From positions 1,426,001 to 1,490,000 of the forward strand of contig JASGKF010000001.1 of assembly GCA_047600765.1 (NCBI GenBank): a stretch of 64,000 nucleotides of DNA. The letters run 5' to 3'. Below are positions 1 through 11,692 of this stretch, in pieces. The DNA is from Viridibacterium sp047600765 (lineage in GTDB: Bacteria > Pseudomonadota > Gammaproteobacteria > Burkholderiales > Rhodocyclaceae). The notes beneath the pieces are model-generated. The model ran no database searches and was not told the DNA's origin. It saw only the letters and a list, made by a program, of their open reading frames with translations. Every line of letters begins with the position of its first letter. Position 1 is the stretch's first letter. The translations under genes were made by a program, and so were the position numbers.

Positions 1-1332
1 GCTCACTTCGAATGACACCTTGCCCTCACCAGCTGCCTCGGCAAACGGCTGGCAGCAATCCTTCACCAGTAGCGGCAACTCGAAGTCGATGCTCTCCAGG
101 CGCAGCTCGCCGGCCTCTATCTTCGAGAAGTCGAGAATGTCGTTGAGGATTGCCAGCAGCGACTCCGCGCTGCGCATGCCCACGCCCAGGCTGTTGCGCT
201 CGCCCTCGGGCAGCGTCGGGCTGCGCATCACCTTGCGCAGCATGCCGATCACACCATTCAGCGGCGTGCGGATCTCATGACTCATGCTGGCGAGGAACAG
301 CGACTTCGCGCGGCTCGCCTGCTCAGCGCGGCGCTCGGCCTGCCGCCATGAGGTCACGTCGATATTCGCGCCCACGATGACCTGACGGCCCTCGGCATCC
401 AGACAGGCGCGCTTGGAGATGATGCGGAACAGTTCGGCCCCCGTTTCAGGATGTGGCCGCACCTCTTCCTTCAGCACCACACGTCCCTGCAGCACCTCGG
501 CATCCTCGGCGCCGACGGACTTCGCAATCACATCGGCAACGGCTTCACTCAGCGGCTTGGCCGAGGTGGGGTGGATGGACGAATCGCCGATGATGGATTC
601 ACGCGGCACACCACGCTCGTCGACAAAGGCGTCATTCACCAGCAGGTAGCGGCTGTTCGAGTCCTTGACGTAGACCGGGTGTGGCATCACGTCGATGAGG
701 CGTTGCGTGTAGGCACGGATACGGTCGGCGCGCTCGCGTTCGCGATCCAGCGCACTCTGCAGGCTGCGCTGGGCGCGGCGCAGGTCGGTGATGTCGTGGC
801 TGGTGCCGATCACCACGGGACGCCCGTCCACATCTCGCCCGGCGCGCTTGGTATGGATGCGGCAGACCTCGCCACCCGTGCGCGGATGCACGCGCCACTC
901 TTCCTTGTAGATGTTCTCGCCGGCCAGCACGCGCGCATCTTCGTCGAGCGAATCCTGCGTCACCATGTACGAGGTACCGACCAGCTCGGCACAGGTCCGC
1001 CCGCGATCTTTCGCGAACTCTTCGTTCACGAAGCGGAATTCACCCGCCGCATCGCGCACGTAGATCATCACGGCGCTCGCATCGAGAATCTGCTGGATGT
1101 AGGCCTGCCAGCGTTCGGTCTCGGCCTGCGGCGTGCCGAAACGATCATCCGCACCCCAGCGCGCAGCGGCTATATCGCCACCGCCCGACAACAGCATCCA
1201 GGCCGGCCAGGCCGCCGCGATCAGCAAACCCATCAGCGCCACCGAGAGGTGCCAGCCCAATGAAATGGCCGCAGCTGTCAGCAAGATGGCCAACAAGGAC
1301 AGCGCAGCAAGGAACGGGTTTGCAGCCTTCAT
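1..1332 (-). CDS. PAS-domain sensor histidine kinase, C-terminus beyond the window edge
   Basis: Reading the minus strand from ATG at 1332 gives 444 codons with no stop before base 1, so the gene is cut by the window edge. The N-terminus has two hydrophobic segments (about residues 5-25 and 28-48). Two PAS/PAC-like sensor regions follow, each ending in the usual linker (residues about 80-190 and 205-325; ITDLRRAQ and IDVTSWRQAE). Then comes a HisKA dimerisation domain with the H-box SMSHEIRTPLNGVIGML, whose His is the predicted autophosphorylation site, and the LNDILDFSKIEAG helix. The missing part should hold the HATPase domain and perhaps receiver domains; this layout is typical of hybrid kinases. 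The signal and partner regulator cannot be read here. The nearest neighbour in the window, the MATE gene, lies upstream on the same strand with a gap of about 225 bp. Confidence 0.9.
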   Translation of the reverse strand, partial: MKAANPFLAALSLLAILLTAAAISLGWHLSVALMGLLIAAAWPAWMLLSGGGDIAAARWGADDRFGTPQAETERWQAYIQQILDASAVMIYVRDAAGEFRFVNEEFAKDRGRTCAELVGTSYMVTQDSLDEDARVLAGENIYKEEWRVHPRTGGEVCRIHTKRAGRDVDGRPVVIGTSHDITDLRRAQRSLQSALDRERERADRIRAYTQRLIDVMPHPVYVKDSNSRYLLVNDAFVDERGVPRESIIGDSSIHPTSAKPLSEAVADVIAKSVGAEDAEVLQGRVVLKEEVRPHPETGAELFRIISKRACLDAEGRQVIVGANIDVTSWRQAERRAEQASRAKSLFLASMSHEIRTPLNGVIGMLRKVMRSPTLPEGERNSLGVGMRSAESLLAILNDILDFSKIEAGELRLESIDFELPLLVKDCCQPFAEAAGEGKVSFEVS

Positions 1333-1557
1333 GTCACTCCGCCCGGCGAACCGGCAGGTTTGAGGGGGCGCTACCAGCGCATGTTCACAGGTCGGGGAAA
1401 AGCGGACACGCCCTGACGCTTACGACACGCAGCTGCCGGACTTGATGACCGGTCACATATTCTGGCGTCAGATCAGCTGAAAAGGTAGATACCCGTTGCC
1501 GCGCGCAGGGCGGCGCTGCGTTCTTCACGCGCTGCGTCCATTGCAACCCGCACATCC

Positions 1558-2949
1558 TCAGGTCCGCTGAGCGCGTCCACCCCACGGCCCACGCACCCTG
1601 CGCCGCGTTGCATGGGCATGGCCCAGCCAGCCGCGCCAGTGCCAGCGCGCGGCCATGCTGAGGCCGCGTATCCATTCGTCCGCCGCAAAGGCCAGCCACA
1701 CCCCCGGCAGGCCCCAGCCAAGATGCACGCCCAGCCACCAGGCCAGCCCCACCGCCACCACGAACATGGACACCACGCCGGCCAGCACCGGGAAGCGCGC
1801 GTCGCCCGTGGCGCGCAGCCCGTTGATGACCACCAGGTTGAAGGTGCGCCCCGGCTCCAGCAGCAGGCATAGCCACAGCAACTGGGCGCCCGCCTCGACG
1901 ATCTGCTCGTCCTGCGTGAACAGGCGCAGCAGGGGTTTGCCCGCCAGCGCCGCCAGCAAGGCCACCCCCAGCGTGATGCCCAACCCCCAGCGCATGGCCG
2001 CGTGCACCTGGTGATCTGCTTCATGCAGACGCCCCGCCCCGATGCGGTGGCCGACGATGATCTCGGTACCGAAGCCGATGGTGAGCCCCGCCAGCAGGAT
2101 GAAGCTCATGATGGGAAAAGTGTAGCTGTGCGTGGCCAGCGCCGCGGGCCCCATGGCCGCGACGAAGGACAGGATGATCATGAAGCTCAGGCGGTAGGCG
2201 ATGTTCTCGGCCGCAGCCGGCAGGCCGATGTGCAGCATCTCGCCCAGCTCACGGCGACGCAGGTGCCACATGTCCGCCAGGCGCGGGCGTATCTCCAGCA
2301 CCGCACGCCACAGGTAGAGCCCGGTGGCGAGGCCCACGATGCGGCTGAGGATCAGCGCAATGCCCAGCCCCATCACCCCCATCGCGGGTAGTGGCCCCAC
2401 GCCCGCCATCAAGAGCAAGCCCAGGCCCAGATGCACGACCAGCACCATCACGCTGATCAGCAGGGACGAGCGCGTATAGGCGTAGGCGCGCGCCACCGCG
2501 CTCAGCGCGAGGTTGAGCGCGTCGAATACGAGACCCAGCCCCAACGCGATCAGGTAGGGCATGGCGATGGGGTCCAGGCTGGGCGGCAAGTGCATGAGCC
2601 GCAGCAACGGCTGCGCGCCGAGCATCACCACCACACCACAGAGCACACCCGTCCAGGCACAGCCGGCCAACGCCGCGCGCGCAATGCGCTCTGCCCCGAC
2701 CCTGTCCCCCGCGCCGAGGTACTGCGTGACCACCACGCTGGCGCCGATGCTGACGATGCGGAACAGCAGCATGAAGGTCAGGAAGATCTGGTTGGCCAGC
2801 GCAAAGGCCGCCGCCGTGTCGTCCGAGATCTGGCTGACGCGCCACACCAGCACGGCCCCGCCCAGCATGCTCAGGAACTGTTCGGCAAAAATGGGCCAGG
2901 TCACGCTGAACAAGCGTGGCTGCGGGCGCGAAGCGAGAGACTGTGACAT
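1558..2949 (-). CDS. MATE family multidrug efflux transporter
   Basis: A hydrophobic protein of about 463 residues with roughly twelve membrane segments in two repeated halves, the usual size and layout of MATE cation-coupled antiporters that export drugs and metabolites across the inner membrane. Typical stretches are WPIFAEQFLSMLGGAVLVWR near the start, a VVTQYLGAGD motif in the first half and the matching EIIVGHRIGAGR in the second half. I chose ATG 2949 (MSQSLASRPQPRLFSVTWP) because a start 30 codons upstream adds an arginine- and proline-rich tail without family character. The last 20 or so residues are also Arg-rich and may not be native. The substrate cannot be told from sequence. It may be transcribed towards the histidine kinase gene. 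Confidence 0.88.
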   Translation of the reverse strand: MSQSLASRPQPRLFSVTWPIFAEQFLSMLGGAVLVWRVSQISDDTAAAFALANQIFLTFMLLFRIVSIGASVVVTQYLGAGDRVGAERIARAALAGCAWTGVLCGVVVMLGAQPLLRLMHLPPSLDPIAMPYLIALGLGLVFDALNLALSAVARAYAYTRSSLLISVMVLVVHLGLGLLLMAGVGPLPAMGVMGLGIALILSRIVGLATGLYLWRAVLEIRPRLADMWHLRRRELGEMLHIGLPAAAENIAYRLSFMIILSFVAAMGPAALATHSYTFPIMSFILLAGLTIGFGTEIIVGHRIGAGRLHEADHQVHAAMRWGLGITLGVALLAALAGKPLLRLFTQDEQIVEAGAQLLWLCLLLEPGRTFNLVVINGLRATGDARFPVLAGVVSMFVVAVGLAWWLGVHLGWGLPGVWLAFAADEWIRGLSMAARWHWRGWLGHAHATRRRVRGPWGGRAQRT

Positions 2950-3178
2950 GCGGGGGCCGACGAGATCAGGAACAGGAGCAAGCCCCGGACACAACCGGCG
3001 ACCGGAGTCCCGGAAAGTGCTTGCCAACAAGCCTCCCAATCTCGCATGAAAACGATTTCAAGACAAATTTTCCGCCTCGGCGGCGCACTTCTGCCCACCA
3101 GCCGGGCAACCCGGCGAGTCTTGTTATCCTGACGCGTCCCGTCTTGCCTCCCGCCCACGCATCGCCGGATCACGCCCC

Positions 3179-3790
3179 ATGCTCTATTCCCCGCCCCGCT
3201 TCATCGAGACCGACACCGCCCTGATCCGCGAGCTCACGGCCGCCTACCCCTTCGCCACCCTGATGAGCGTGGTCGCGGGCCAGCCCCTGGTCAGCCACGT
3301 GCCACTCGTGGCAGATGAACGCGGCTGGCTGCTGGGCCACGTCGCCACGGCCAACCCGCACAGCGCGGCGCTCAGCGAAGGCGCCGAGGCCCTGGCGATC
3401 TTCCAGGGCCCGCACTGCTACGTCTCCCCCAGCTGGTATGCCGAAGCCTCGGTCCCCACCTGGAACTACACGGCCGTGCACGTCCGCGCCCGCCTGCACG
3501 TGCTGCAGGGCGACGCTGCACAGGCCCTGCTCGACCGCCTCACGCAAGCCTTCGACGACCCCACCCAGCCCGGCCACATGACGGCGGCCCAACGCGCGCG
3601 CCTCCTGCCAGCCATCCACTGCTTCGCACTGGAGCCCCTGGAGACCAGCGCCAAGTTCAAGCTCTCGCAGAACAAGTCACGCGAAGACCAGCAAAGCATC
3701 CTCGCCAACCTCGGACAGTTCGACGACGACAACTCGCAAGGCGTCGCCAGCCTCATGTTGCGCAATCTCGCAGCGGGTTTCGGCAACTGA
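3179..3790 (+). CDS. PaiB-family FMN-binding protein (putative negative regulator)
   Basis: 203 residues beginning MLYSPPRFIETD, close to the usual PaiB/FMN-binding split-barrel length. The family hallmarks are present: the N-terminal P-x-F-x-E segment, an ALAIFQGPHCYVSPSWY stretch that forms part of the flavin pocket, the VPTWNYTAVHV strand and the C-terminal FKLSQNKSREDQ segment. Relatives in Bacillus repress sporulation and protease genes. In proteobacteria the family is mostly annotated as a pyridoxamine-phosphate-oxidase-like flavoprotein of unknown target, so the regulatory role is by family only. It is divergent from the MATE gene, with about 230 bp between them. A dispersed repeat and the metH promoter follow. 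Confidence 0.88.
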   Translation: MLYSPPRFIETDTALIRELTAAYPFATLMSVVAGQPLVSHVPLVADERGWLLGHVATANPHSAALSEGAEALAIFQGPHCYVSPSWYAEASVPTWNYTAVHVRARLHVLQGDAAQALLDRLTQAFDDPTQPGHMTAAQRARLLPAIHCFALEPLETSAKFKLSQNKSREDQQSILANLGQFDDDNSQGVASLMLRNLAAGFGN

Positions 3791-3805
3791 AACACCCCGC
3801 GACAC

Positions 3806-3888
3806 GTAGGTTGGATAAGCCGAAGGCGTAATCCGACACGAGGAATCACGCACCAGCCCCCGGATTGCGCTTCGCTCATCCAGGCAAC
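3806..3888. repeat. Dispersed imperfect inverted repeat (GTAGGTTGGAT type)
   Basis: The left arm reads GTAGGTTGGATAAGC and continues into a CGTAATCCGA motif. The right arm is its degenerate inverted copy (CGGATTGCGCTTCGCTCATCC). The same element, better preserved, lies at 45842-45939. Such intergenic elements are common in beta- and gammaproteobacteria. Here it sits between the PaiB-like gene and the metH promoter and could act as a transcript end. Confidence 0.7.
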
Positions 3889-3897
3889 AACCACCCG

Positions 3898-3927
3898 TTG
3901 GTCATCACCCCCCTCGCCATTTATAAT
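3898..3927 (+). promoter_or_regulatory. metH promoter (sigma-70 type)
   Basis: A TTGGTC -35 (3898-3903) and a perfect TATAAT -10 (3922-3927) are separated by 18 bp. Transcription would start around 3933-3936, exactly at the 5' edge of the SAH riboswitch, which supports both calls. Confidence 0.75.
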
Positions 3928-3930
3928 GCG

Positions 3931-4075
3931 GGGCTCCGAGGAGCGCTGCGAGGTCTGTCCCACGACAAGATCCCAGGCTCGGACCCCGCCGCAGGCCTGT
4001 TCCAGGTGCCTGAACCGGCGGCCAGATTCAACCGCGCTCACCGCTTCAGGCGTTCGCGCTGGATGGTGAGCCGGT
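3931..4075 (+). ncRNA. S-adenosylhomocysteine (SAH) riboswitch in the metH leader
   Basis: The leader contains the conserved SAH-aptamer core CCGAGGAGCGCTGCGAGG (3936-3953), and after a loop CCCAGGCTCGGA (3972-3983). P1 is formed by TCCGAG (3935-3940) pairing with CTCGGA (3978-3983). A downstream hairpin pairs GCTCACC (4036-4042) with GGTGAGC (4065-4071) and may be part of the expression platform. SAH riboswitches are ON switches, known in front of ahcY and metH in proteobacteria: SAH binding raises expression of SAH-recycling enzymes. Its position between a strong promoter and metH fits. I saw no B12 box, so a cobalamin riboswitch is not supported. Confidence 0.82.
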
Positions 4076-4144
4076 ACCCCAGATCCACCCCGGATCAGTT
4101 CTCTCCCTCCACGTCGCGGCGCCCGCCCGTACCGAAAGAGAACC

Positions 4145-7834
<3,690 letters not shown>

Positions 7835-7860
7835 ACACCGCGCGGCCAACCTGCTGCTGC

Positions 7861-7930
7861 ACAACCTTTAAGTTGTTTTATTTATTTACAACCCAAAGGT
7901 TGTATATTAAATTAACAACTTATAAGTTGT
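7861..7930 (+). promoter_or_regulatory. Triple operator and promoter of hipBA
   Basis: Three 16-bp palindromes of the form ACAAC-N6-GTTGT lie at 7861-7876, 7888-7903 and 7915-7930. Their centres are exactly 27 bp apart. A candidate promoter, TTTACA (7885-7890) and TAAATT (7908-7913) with 17 bp spacing, is embedded in operator 2 and ends next to operator 3. HipB-type antitoxins dimerise on palindromic operators and repress their own operon, so these are the predicted HipB sites. The tract is very A+T-rich for this genome. Confidence 0.8.
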
Positions 7931-7979
7931 TTCTTCGCCAGCCGAAGACACCGCAAGTTCATCCGCCCGGGAGTGCGCC

Positions 7980-8246
7980 ATGCAGCAGTACCTCGTCCAG
8001 ACACCGGAACAACTGAAAACCATGCTGAGCGGACTACGCAAATCGCGTGGTCTGACTCAGGCAGCGTTGGCTGCCAAGCTCGGCGTGTCGCAACAAGCCA
8101 TTGCCAAGCTCGAAAGCAACCCTGCCGGGGCCAGCGTGGAACGTCTTTTTGCCGTACTGCGCAGCATGAATGCCCGCCTGTCCCTGGTGGATGACCTGGG
8201 CGACGCCTCCGCCGCACATTCACCCTCCCCACGCGACGGCTGGTAA
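7980..8246 (+). CDS. hipB: HipB-like Xre-family antitoxin and autorepressor
   Basis: 88 residues, the usual size for HipB. A helix-turn-helix of the Xre/Cro type covers about residues 15-70 (LRKSRGLTQAALAAKLGVSQ, then QAIAKLESNPAGASVERLF). The C-terminal tail DDLGDASAAHSPSPRDGW may help hold HipA. The protein should bind the three ACAAC-N6-GTTGT palindromes upstream and neutralise the kinase toxin encoded 3 bp downstream. ATG 7980 has GGGAG about 7 bp upstream. The toxin gene starts right after the stop codon, as expected for a co-translated antitoxin-toxin pair. The named function is by family and context; the HTH is directly visible. Confidence 0.9.
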   Translation: MQQYLVQTPEQLKTMLSGLRKSRGLTQAALAAKLGVSQQAIAKLESNPAGASVERLFAVLRSMNARLSLVDDLGDASAAHSPSPRDGW

Positions 8247-8249
8247 ATC

Positions 8250-9581
8250 GTGGCCACGCAGCGACTCGGCTTATGGATGAATGGTCTGCGCGTCGGGGAC
8301 TGGGAGCGCCAACGCAACCGTTCGCGACTCATCTACGATCCCGCTTGGGTCCAGAGCCCGCAAGGGCGCCCGATCTCGCTCTCGCTCCCTTTCCTGCCCG
8401 GCAATGCCGCGCATGCCGGCGACGCCGTCACCGCATTCTTCGACAACCTGCTGCCTGACAACGAGCGTATCCGCGCTCGTCTGGCACGGCGCTACCGCAC
8501 AGCTAGCACCGAACCTTTCGACTTGCTCACTGCGCTGGGCATGGACTGTGTCGGCGCCCTGCAATTGCTCCCACCCGACGACGCCCCATCGGAAACGCTC
8601 TATGGCATCCAGGGGCAACCGCTCGACGAAGCAGGCATTGCGCAGCAATTGCGCAATGCCACGCTCGACACCCCGCCCGGCTTCAACGATCCCGACGACA
8701 CAGACCTGCGCCTTTCCATTGCAGGCGCACAGGAAAAAACCGCGCTGCTGAAGCACGGTACGCAATGGCTGCTGCCACAAGGCAGCACGCCCACCACGCA
8801 CATCTTCAAGCTGCCGCTCGGCCTCGTGGGCAACATGCAGGCGGACATGCGCACCTCGGTCGAAAATGAATGGCTCTGCGCCTGCCTCGCCGCCGCCTAT
8901 GGTCTGCCGGTCGCTCCCTGCGAGATCGCGCAATTCGAAGACCAGAAAGTGCTCATCGTCGAGCGCTTTGACCGCCAACTGGCCAGCGACGGCAAATGGA
9001 TCCAGCGTCTGCCACAAGAAGACCTGTGCCAGGCTACGGCCACGCCCCCACACCTCAAATACCAGGACCATGGCGGCCCCGGCATCGCACGCATCATGCA
9101 CATCCTCACCGGCTCCATTGCTGCCGAAGAAGATTGCCGCAATTTCTTCAAGACACAGATCCTCTTCTGGATGCTCGCCGCTACAGATGGCCACGCCAAG
9201 AACTTCAGTCTTTTCCTGCAAGGCAGCGGCCACTTCAAAGCCACGCCCCTGTACGACGTACTGTCCGCCCACCCCATCATCGGCAAGGGGCGAAACAAAC
9301 TCGCCCCGTCCAAAGCCAAGCTCGCGATGGCCGTCAGAAGCAAATCGAATCACTATCGCATCCAGGAGATCCAGCGCCGCCACTGGCTCGCGATGGCAAA
9401 GCATGTGGCGCTCGGAACAGGCGTGGCCGAACAGATCATCGACGAACTGCTCGCACAAACCAATGCCGTGATCGAGCAAGTAAGTGGTTTCCTGCCTGCC
9501 GGTTTTCCGGCGGATGTTGCGGAAGCGATTTTTGCCGGGCTCAAAGCGCAAGCAGCGCGGCTGGCACTGACTACAGTATGA
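8250..9581 (+). CDS. hipA: HipA-like serine/threonine kinase toxin
   Basis: 443 residues from a GTG start, close to E. coli HipA (440). HipA kinases phosphorylate glutamyl-tRNA synthetase or related targets and cause growth arrest and persistence. Visible elements are the N-terminal couple domain (LGLWMNGLRVGDW), the flexible loop LSIAGAQEKTALL with S156 matching the autophosphorylated Ser150, ATP-binding K187 (HIFKLP), the catalytic motif TDGHAKNFS with D313, and the metal-binding PLYDVLSAHP with D336. All key residues are present, so the toxin should be active unless bound by HipB. GTG was chosen because the family N-terminus (xLxVWMNG) is only complete from there. Immediately downstream lies a metH 3' remnant, a sign that hipBA is an insertion. 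The exact target is unknown. Confidence 0.93.
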   Translation: MATQRLGLWMNGLRVGDWERQRNRSRLIYDPAWVQSPQGRPISLSLPFLPGNAAHAGDAVTAFFDNLLPDNERIRARLARRYRTASTEPFDLLTALGMDCVGALQLLPPDDAPSETLYGIQGQPLDEAGIAQQLRNATLDTPPGFNDPDDTDLRLSIAGAQEKTALLKHGTQWLLPQGSTPTTHIFKLPLGLVGNMQADMRTSVENEWLCACLAAAYGLPVAPCEIAQFEDQKVLIVERFDRQLASDGKWIQRLPQEDLCQATATPPHLKYQDHGGPGIARIMHILTGSIAAEEDCRNFFKTQILFWMLAATDGHAKNFSLFLQGSGHFKATPLYDVLSAHPIIGKGRNKLAPSKAKLAMAVRSKSNHYRIQEIQRRHWLAMAKHVALGTGVAEQIIDELLAQTNAVIEQVSGFLPAGFPADVAEAIFAGLKAQAARLALTTV

Positions 9582-9587
9582 GTCGGC

Positions 9588-9773
9588 TGCCTAGAACTCG
9601 CCGAAACCTTCGCCGTGCCCCCGGCTGCCGCCGTGTCAGGCTTCTACCTCGCGCACCCCGAGTCGCACTACTTCGCAGTGAGCAAGATCGCGGAGGATCA
9701 GATGAAGGATTGGGCGCAGCGGGCGGGGTTCAGCGAAGCAGAAGCGAAACGATGGCTAGCGCCAATTCTCTGA
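9588..9773 (+). pseudogene. metH 3'-end remnant (last 60 codons)
   Basis: From 9591 the plus strand reads a 60-codon tail plus stop that matches the end of metH: AAAVSGFYLAHPES, then SKIAEDQMKDWAQRAGFSEA, then EAKRWLAP. Only 4 of 60 residues differ, while by hand alignment about 19 other codons differ silently. There is no start codon or upstream homology; the match begins about 7 bp after the hipA stop. Mostly silent divergence means both copies were kept as working metH ends in separate lineages before being brought together. The simplest reading is that hipBA arrived linked to a foreign metH end that replaced the resident one and pushed it downstream. Confidence 0.9.
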
Positions 9774-9874
9774 CAAAAACAGGGAGTCCCAATGTGGTGC
9801 ATCTATGGCAGCCCATGCTAGTGTCTAACCTGCTTTAAGCAAAAAACAACGAATTCAGTCTCTCAGGTGATCGA

Positions 9875-11047
9875 GTGGTACGAGAACAGGTTACGGGTAT
9901 TCAACCGGCAATACTGCTGTGGGCCAGAAAGTCGGCCGGGCTTGCAGTTGCCGATGTTGCTCGTTCGCTTAAACGTCCCGAAGCCGATATCGAAGCCTGG
10001 GAAGCTGGGGCGAGCGCTCCAAGTTATGCGCAACTAGAGAAGCTAGCCTATCAGCTATATCGTCGCCCACTCGCGGTTTTCTTTCTTCCTGCCCCCCCCG
10101 AAGAAGTTATGCCGCAGCGTGAATTTCGGACGCTGCCGGAAACTGACTTGCAGACTCTCGCCCCCGATACCTGCATGCACATTCGGCGGGCTCACGCACA
10201 CCAGCTATCGCTTAGGGAGTTGTTTGATTCGACCAGCCCATCTGAGCGTCGGATATGGCAGTCCGTGCGGATTTCTTCGTCGGTAGATATTGCGACACAA
10301 GCCCAAAAAATTCGAGAATTTTTGGGTGTGCGGCTCGACGAACAGATCAAATGGAAAAGTGACGAAACCGCTCTAAAAAAGTGGCGTCAAGCTGTAGAGT
10401 CTTCGGGAGTCTTTGTCTTCAAAGCTCCGTTCAAGCAAAAAGATATTTCCGGATTTTGTTTGATGGATGAGCAGTTTCCGCTCATCTACATCAACAACAG
10501 TACGTCGAAAACACGACAAACCTTCAGCTTGATGCACGAACTTGCCCATCTGCTTTTACAGGTGAATGGATTGAGCAAGTTTGACTCCAGCTACATTCAG
10601 CGTCTAACGCAATCTGAGCAGCAGATCGAACAGACATGCAACGCGATCGCCGCAGAAACACTTATCCCGAATAGCGACTTCTGGACTCAAGCAAAGCTCT
10701 TCCCCGCAGATATCGAGAAAGCATCTGAGGAACAGTTCTCTGAATTGGCGTCTAGATACGGCGTCAGCCGCGAAGCTGTTCTGCGCAGATTTTTAGACGG
10801 GGGGCGTGTCAGCTCAAAGTTCTATGAGCTAAAAGCCAAGCAATGGTCTTCCCAAAAAACACAAAAGCCCGGTGGAGATTGGTACTCAAACCAAGGAGCC
10901 TATCTCAGCGACCGATTCGCTAAGGAAGTTGTGGGGAGGCACTTCAAACACCAAATCTCACTGGAGCAAGCAGCAGACTTTCTTGGTGTGAAACCCAAAC
11001 ACTATGCAGGTATCGAAGAGCGCGTCCTTGGCGGGAGCGGCTCTTGA
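9875..11047 (+). CDS. Xre HTH - ImmA/IrrE metallopeptidase (COG2856)
   Basis: 390 residues from GTG 9875 (AGGTG lies about 9 bp upstream). Residues about 10-65 form an Xre-type helix-turn-helix (WARKSAGLAVADVARSLKRP). After a linker, residues about 150-330 form an ImmA/IrrE zinc peptidase domain with the motif SLMHELAHLLL, where HELAH holds the catalytic Glu and two zinc His. ImmA cleaves a phage-type repressor. In fused Xre-COG2856 proteins paired with a PIN-domain gene, the protein is taken as the antitoxin/regulator of a type II module. The downstream gene overlaps by 4 bp (TTGA), so the two are translationally coupled. The stretch is clearly richer in A+T and in rarer codons than its neighbours, which suggests transfer. 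Confidence 0.9.
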   Translation: MVREQVTGIQPAILLWARKSAGLAVADVARSLKRPEADIEAWEAGASAPSYAQLEKLAYQLYRRPLAVFFLPAPPEEVMPQREFRTLPETDLQTLAPDTCMHIRRAHAHQLSLRELFDSTSPSERRIWQSVRISSSVDIATQAQKIREFLGVRLDEQIKWKSDETALKKWRQAVESSGVFVFKAPFKQKDISGFCLMDEQFPLIYINNSTSKTRQTFSLMHELAHLLLQVNGLSKFDSSYIQRLTQSEQQIEQTCNAIAAETLIPNSDFWTQAKLFPADIEKASEEQFSELASRYGVSREAVLRRFLDGGRVSSKFYELKAKQWSSQKTQKPGGDWYSNQGAYLSDRFAKEVVGRHFKHQISLEQAADFLGVKPKHYAGIEERVLGGSGS

Positions 11048-11541
11048 TCTATATCTTCGATACAAGTTCAATTCGTTCGCTCCAACATTTCTACCCCAAG
11101 GTATTTAAAAGTATCTGGGAAGGAATTAACTCCCTTGTTGCCACGGGTGATCTGCTTTCAACGCGAGAAGTCTTAAATGAGCTGGAGCGACAAGCCATTA
11201 GCGCTGACGTCCTTGAGTGGGTAAAAGCAAACAAGGAAATCTTCACTACGCCGGACTCAACCCAACTACAGTTCGTTGCAACAATCTTTAAAGTTCAACA
11301 CTTTCAAGCATTGATCGGAGTGCAGCAACGCTTGAAAGGGAACCCGGTCGCAGATCCGTTCGTCATTGCGTGCGCCCAAGCTCATAAAGCCACGGTAGTG
11401 ACTGAAGAAGGATGGTTACGGCCTAGCGAAAAACTTACCCCTAAAGCAAACGCCGCAAAAATTCCAAATGTATGCGCTCACTTTGGAATTCCGTGTATTG
11501 ACTTGGAAGAGTTTATGCAACAACAGGGGTGGGCTTTTTAA
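11044..11541 (+). CDS. DUF4411-type PIN-domain protein (putative ribonuclease toxin)
   Basis: 165 residues starting at a TTG that overlaps the stop of the Xre-ImmA gene. The N-terminus MIYIFDTSSIRSLQHFYP has the first PIN acidic residue (D6 of FDTSS). Further acids follow in STREVLNELER (E50-type position) and in NPVADPFVIACAQAHKATVVT (ADPF Asp), the classic three-acid nuclease centre ending in a VVTEE strand. Length and motif order match DUF4411 proteins, which are found paired with Xre-COG2856 partners and are predicted toxin RNases. Its substrate is unknown. Base composition is as A+T-rich as its partner, so the two probably travelled together. Confidence 0.85.
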   Translation: MIYIFDTSSIRSLQHFYPKVFKSIWEGINSLVATGDLLSTREVLNELERQAISADVLEWVKANKEIFTTPDSTQLQFVATIFKVQHFQALIGVQQRLKGNPVADPFVIACAQAHKATVVTEEGWLRPSEKLTPKANAAKIPNVCAHFGIPCIDLEEFMQQQGWAF

Positions 11542-11550
11542 GCCGGGCCG

Positions 11551-11628
11551 CAGGGTGGGTTTCCGAAGCAACCCACCGTTCTTCGTACGCCAATGGTAGG
11601 TTGTCGCTACGCTCCGAACGCACCCTAA
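11551..11628. repeat. Intergenic palindromic repeat, GGGTGGGTT/GTAGGTTGTCG type
   Basis: CAGGGTGGGTT is matched by AACCCACC after a short loop, followed by GGTAGGTTGTCGCTACGCTCC and GAACGCACCCTA. These blocks resemble the short dispersed intergenic elements common in beta- and gammaproteobacteria. It separates the PIN gene from the GH105 gene. Confidence 0.55.
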
Positions 11629-11692
11629 GTATTTGCTGAAGTCCGACTGGCGGCTAGACTCGCCCCTCCCCAGCGCAGCCTCGGACACCCGA

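Noticed and set aside
1473..1619. Possible 47-48-codon minus-strand gene overlapping the end of the MATE gene
   Set aside because: Reasonable codon use but no ribosome-binding site or family; it may be an alternative C-terminus of the MATE protein in another frame. Not enough support.
3930..4144. Cobalamin riboswitch upstream of metH
   Set aside because: No B12 box is visible; the conserved core is that of the SAH aptamer.
7835..9874. Insertion sequence or integrative element carrying hipBA
   Set aside because: No transposase, integrase, terminal inverted repeats or clear target duplication are seen; only the metH 3'-end duplication supports transfer.
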